64,000 nucleotides of DNA. Origin: Polaromonas eurypsychrophila. Lineage in GTDB: Bacteria > Pseudomonadota > Gammaproteobacteria > Burkholderiales > Burkholderiaceae_C. The position numbers and the translations under genes are program-made. The DNA is taken from contig NZ_BMIG01000006.1 in assembly GCF_014641715.1 (NCBI RefSeq), forward strand, positions 62,001 through 126,000. The letters run 5' to 3'. Positions 62,266 to 64,000 of this stretch are shown here, in pieces. Each line of letters opens with the position of its first letter. Positions within the stretch are counted from its first letter, which is position 1. The notes under the pieces were generated by a model. The model worked only from the letters and a program-made list of their open reading frames with translations, was not told where the DNA came from and did not search any database.

Positions 62266-63439
62266 TCTTGTGTTGCTCCATCAGTGCCGTGAAGCGGTCA
62301 AACAAATACGAAATGTCGTGGGGACCCGGCGAGGCTTCCGGGTGGCCCTGAAAGCAGAAGGCCGGCTTGTCGGTGCGGGCCAGTCCCTGAAGCGTGCCGT
62401 CGAACAGGCTGATGTGCGTGGGGCGCAGGTTTGCGGGCAGCGTTTTTTCATCGACCGCAAACCCGTGGTTCTGGCTGGTGATGCTGACGCGGCCATTGTC
62501 GAGGTCTTTCACCGGATGGTTCGCGCCGTGGTGGCCGAACTTCATCTTGAAGGTTTTCGCGCCGCTGGCCAAGGCCATGATCTGGTGGCCCAGGCAGATG
62601 CCGAAGGTCGGGATGCCAGTTTCTATCAGTTCGCGTGTGGCGGCGATAGCATAGTCGCAAGGCTCCGGATCTCCGGGGCCGTTCGCCAGGAAGATGCCGT
62701 CGGGCTTGAGTTTGAGTACGTCGGCCGCAGGCGTCTGCGCCGGCACCACGGTGATGCGCGCGCCGCGCTCGGCCATCATGCGCAGGATGTTTTTTTTCAC
62801 GCCATAGTCAAAGGCCACAACATGGAATTTCGGCGTGATCTGCACGCCATAACCCGCGCCCAGTTTCCACTCGGTCTGCGTCCACTCGTAGGTCTGCTTG
62901 ACCGAGACCACCCTGGCCAGATCCAGGCCGGCCATGCTGGGCGCAGCCTTGGCGGCGGCGATGGCCTTGTCTTTGGCGGCCTGGGTGATTTCTTCGCCCG
63001 CAGCCAGCGTCAGGATGCAACCGTTTTGCGCACCCTGCGTGCGCAGGTGGCGTGTCAACTGACGCGTGTCCAGACCGGCGATGGCGACAGTTTTTTCCCT
63101 GACCAGGTACTCCGTCAGGGTCATGTCCATGCGGAAGCTGGATGCCAGCAGCGGAAGGTCCTTGATGATCAGACCGGCGGCATGAACCTTCTCGGCTTCA
63201 ACGTCTTCGGCGTTTATGCCGTAGTTGCCAATATGCGGGTAGGTCAACGTGACGATCTGCTGGCAATAACTCGGGTCAGTCAGGATTTCCTGGTAACCGG
63301 TCATGGCGGTATTGAACACCACTTCACCGACGGTCGAGCCCGGGGCTCCGATGGAATTGCCGAGAAAGACGGTACCGTCTGCGAGCGCCAGGATGGCGTG
63401 CGAGGTTCTTCCTGATTTTCCCTGTAAAGACAAAAGCAC
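62258..63439 (-). CDS. carA: Carbamoyl-phosphate synthase, small (glutaminase) subunit
   Basis: 393 residues starting at GTG 63439 ([10 protein letters not shown]), which has GGAG 7 bp upstream and matches the usual N-terminus; a TTG at 63481 would add 14 atypical residues. N-terminal CPSase small-chain domain ([40 protein letters not shown]) and class I glutamine amidotransferase: [10 protein letters not shown], nucleophile Cys in [25 protein letters not shown] with the catalytic His/Glu. It supplies ammonia to CarB. Confidence 0.96.
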
Positions 63440-63643
63440 TGGGTTCTCCGGATTGTTTACGGTTCGCCCAAGCGTGCACAAGAAACGTCTCGGTAAGACT
63501 CTTGCGGCTTGCTTTTGTGAGGGGTTTGGCTTTGTATGCGCTCGGGCGAAGCTGTGTTTTGAAAAGCCCCTGATTATAGCTTGCGGGCGACGTCTTCATA
63601 TGCGTTTGTGGCATGACGTGCTCCACGCACGAGTTTGATCTGC
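63440..63643 (-). promoter_or_regulatory. carA leader and promoter region
   Basis: On the minus strand TATAAT (63573-63578) is a consensus -10 about 135 bp before the carA start; the -35 region is weak (TATGAA at 63595-63600, spacer 16). The ~130-nt leader is long enough for attenuation or pyrimidine/arginine control, but no obvious terminator or leader peptide was recognised. Confidence 0.5.
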
Positions 63644-64000
63644 TCAGGCCCTGGTCAGCGCCAGCGAGCTGGCGTACAGGCAGATTGCGGCGGCGGCGGC
63701 GACGTTAAGCGATTCTTCGCCTCCGGGCTGGTCAATACGCACCTTGAGGCTGGCGCGCGTCATCAGCGCGTCGCCAACGCCCTGCCCTTCATGGCCCATG
63801 GCCCAGGCGCAGGGCATGGGCAGGGCTTGCTGATGCAGAAAAAAGCCCTGGTGGGAGCTGGTCACGAGCAAAGGCACCGTCAATGCATCGAGGTCTTCGG
63901 GCGCCAGTCCTTCGACCAGTTGCAGCGCAAAATGTGCGCCCATGCCGGCACGCAGCACCTTGGGCGACCACAACGCCGCCGTTCCCCTGAGCGCGATCAC
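63644..64000 (-). CDS. SpoU/TrmH-family RNA 2'-O-methyltransferase (C-terminal part)
   Basis: Partial: the frame is open to the window edge, so the N-terminus lies beyond 64000. The last 118 residues contain the SPOUT knot motifs: ALRGTAALWSPKVLRAGMGA, motif 2 WAMGHEGQGVGD and motif 3 'RIDQPGGEESLNVAAAAAIC', which bind SAM in the trefoil knot and form the dimer interface. The target is rRNA or tRNA ribose; which position cannot be told from this part. Confidence 0.88.
   Translation of the reverse strand: MIALRGTAALWSPKVLRAGMGAHFALQLVEGLAPEDLDALTVPLLVTSSHQGFFLHQQALPMPCAWAMGHEGQGVGDALMTRASLKVRIDQPGGEESLNVAAAAAICLYASSLALTRA

Overview
The window reads as a chromosomal segment of a betaproteobacterium of the order Burkholderiales, most likely family Comamonadaceae (Polaromonas/Rhodoferax-like). 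This is inferred from the high GC content, the TctC/Bug solute-binding proteins, a betaproteobacterial proteasome homolog (BPH), the aceE-aceF-lpdA order with lipoyl domains on both E2 and E3, soxXYZA genes, and a ~55-bp interspersed repeat (here called R1) with twelve recognisable copies. No rRNA, tRNA or CRISPR was seen.

Layout. 1-4.6 kb: end of a FecR-type protein, then a glycosyltransferase divergent from a TPR/O-GlcNAc-transferase-like protein. 4.7-7.6 kb: acuI-prpE (acrylyl-CoA reductase and propionyl-CoA synthetase). 7.9-17.6 kb: a signalling and rearrangement zone. It holds a hybrid kinase gene broken by a deletion/frameshift and by an in-frame amber codon, an integrase remnant, a decayed copy of an isochorismatase gene, a ~1765-residue double hybrid kinase, and the intact isochorismatase. 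17.7-23.1 kb: TetR regulator divergent from an HpaB/AbfD-family protein, a DUF2721 protein, a histidine-kinase-like small protein, an EamA permease and an Lrp regulator. 23.4-30.3 kb: Hsp70 (YegD-like) coupled to a hypothetical gene, a Bug protein, a DsbC/G-like lipoprotein, serA, an EamA permease and a membrane-anchored Mrr-like protein. 30.4-34.2 kb: MlaE-MlaD-lipoprotein-MFS operon with every later junction overlapping. 34.2-39.6 kb: a single-domain response regulator, a methyltransferase, psd, a PQQ-type sugar dehydrogenase and an NlpC/P60 hydrolase. 39.7-45.9 kb: a Bug protein divergent from a tightly coupled operon of a periplasmic molybdenum hydroxylase (2Fe-2S and Moco subunits) followed by soxX, soxY, soxZ and soxA, without soxB or soxCD. 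46-53 kb: aceE, aceF, BPH, lpdA. 53.3-56.5 kb: a FixL/FixJ-type two-component pair divergent from aceE. 56.6-64 kb: folD, a DUF4149 protein, greA, carB, carA and part of a SpoU RNA methyltransferase.

The two most interesting observations are these. First, R1 occurs at gene ends, where several copies can form terminator-like hairpins, and also inside four protein-coding genes, always antisense to the gene and in the same reading frame (Ala-Gln/Arg-Ala-Ala signature). Second, a xanthine-oxidase-family molybdenum enzyme is translationally coupled to a reduced Sox set whose SoxY lacks the usual C-terminal GGCGG. A second GC-rich repeat family (R2) contains a hairpin with a compensated base-pair change between copies.
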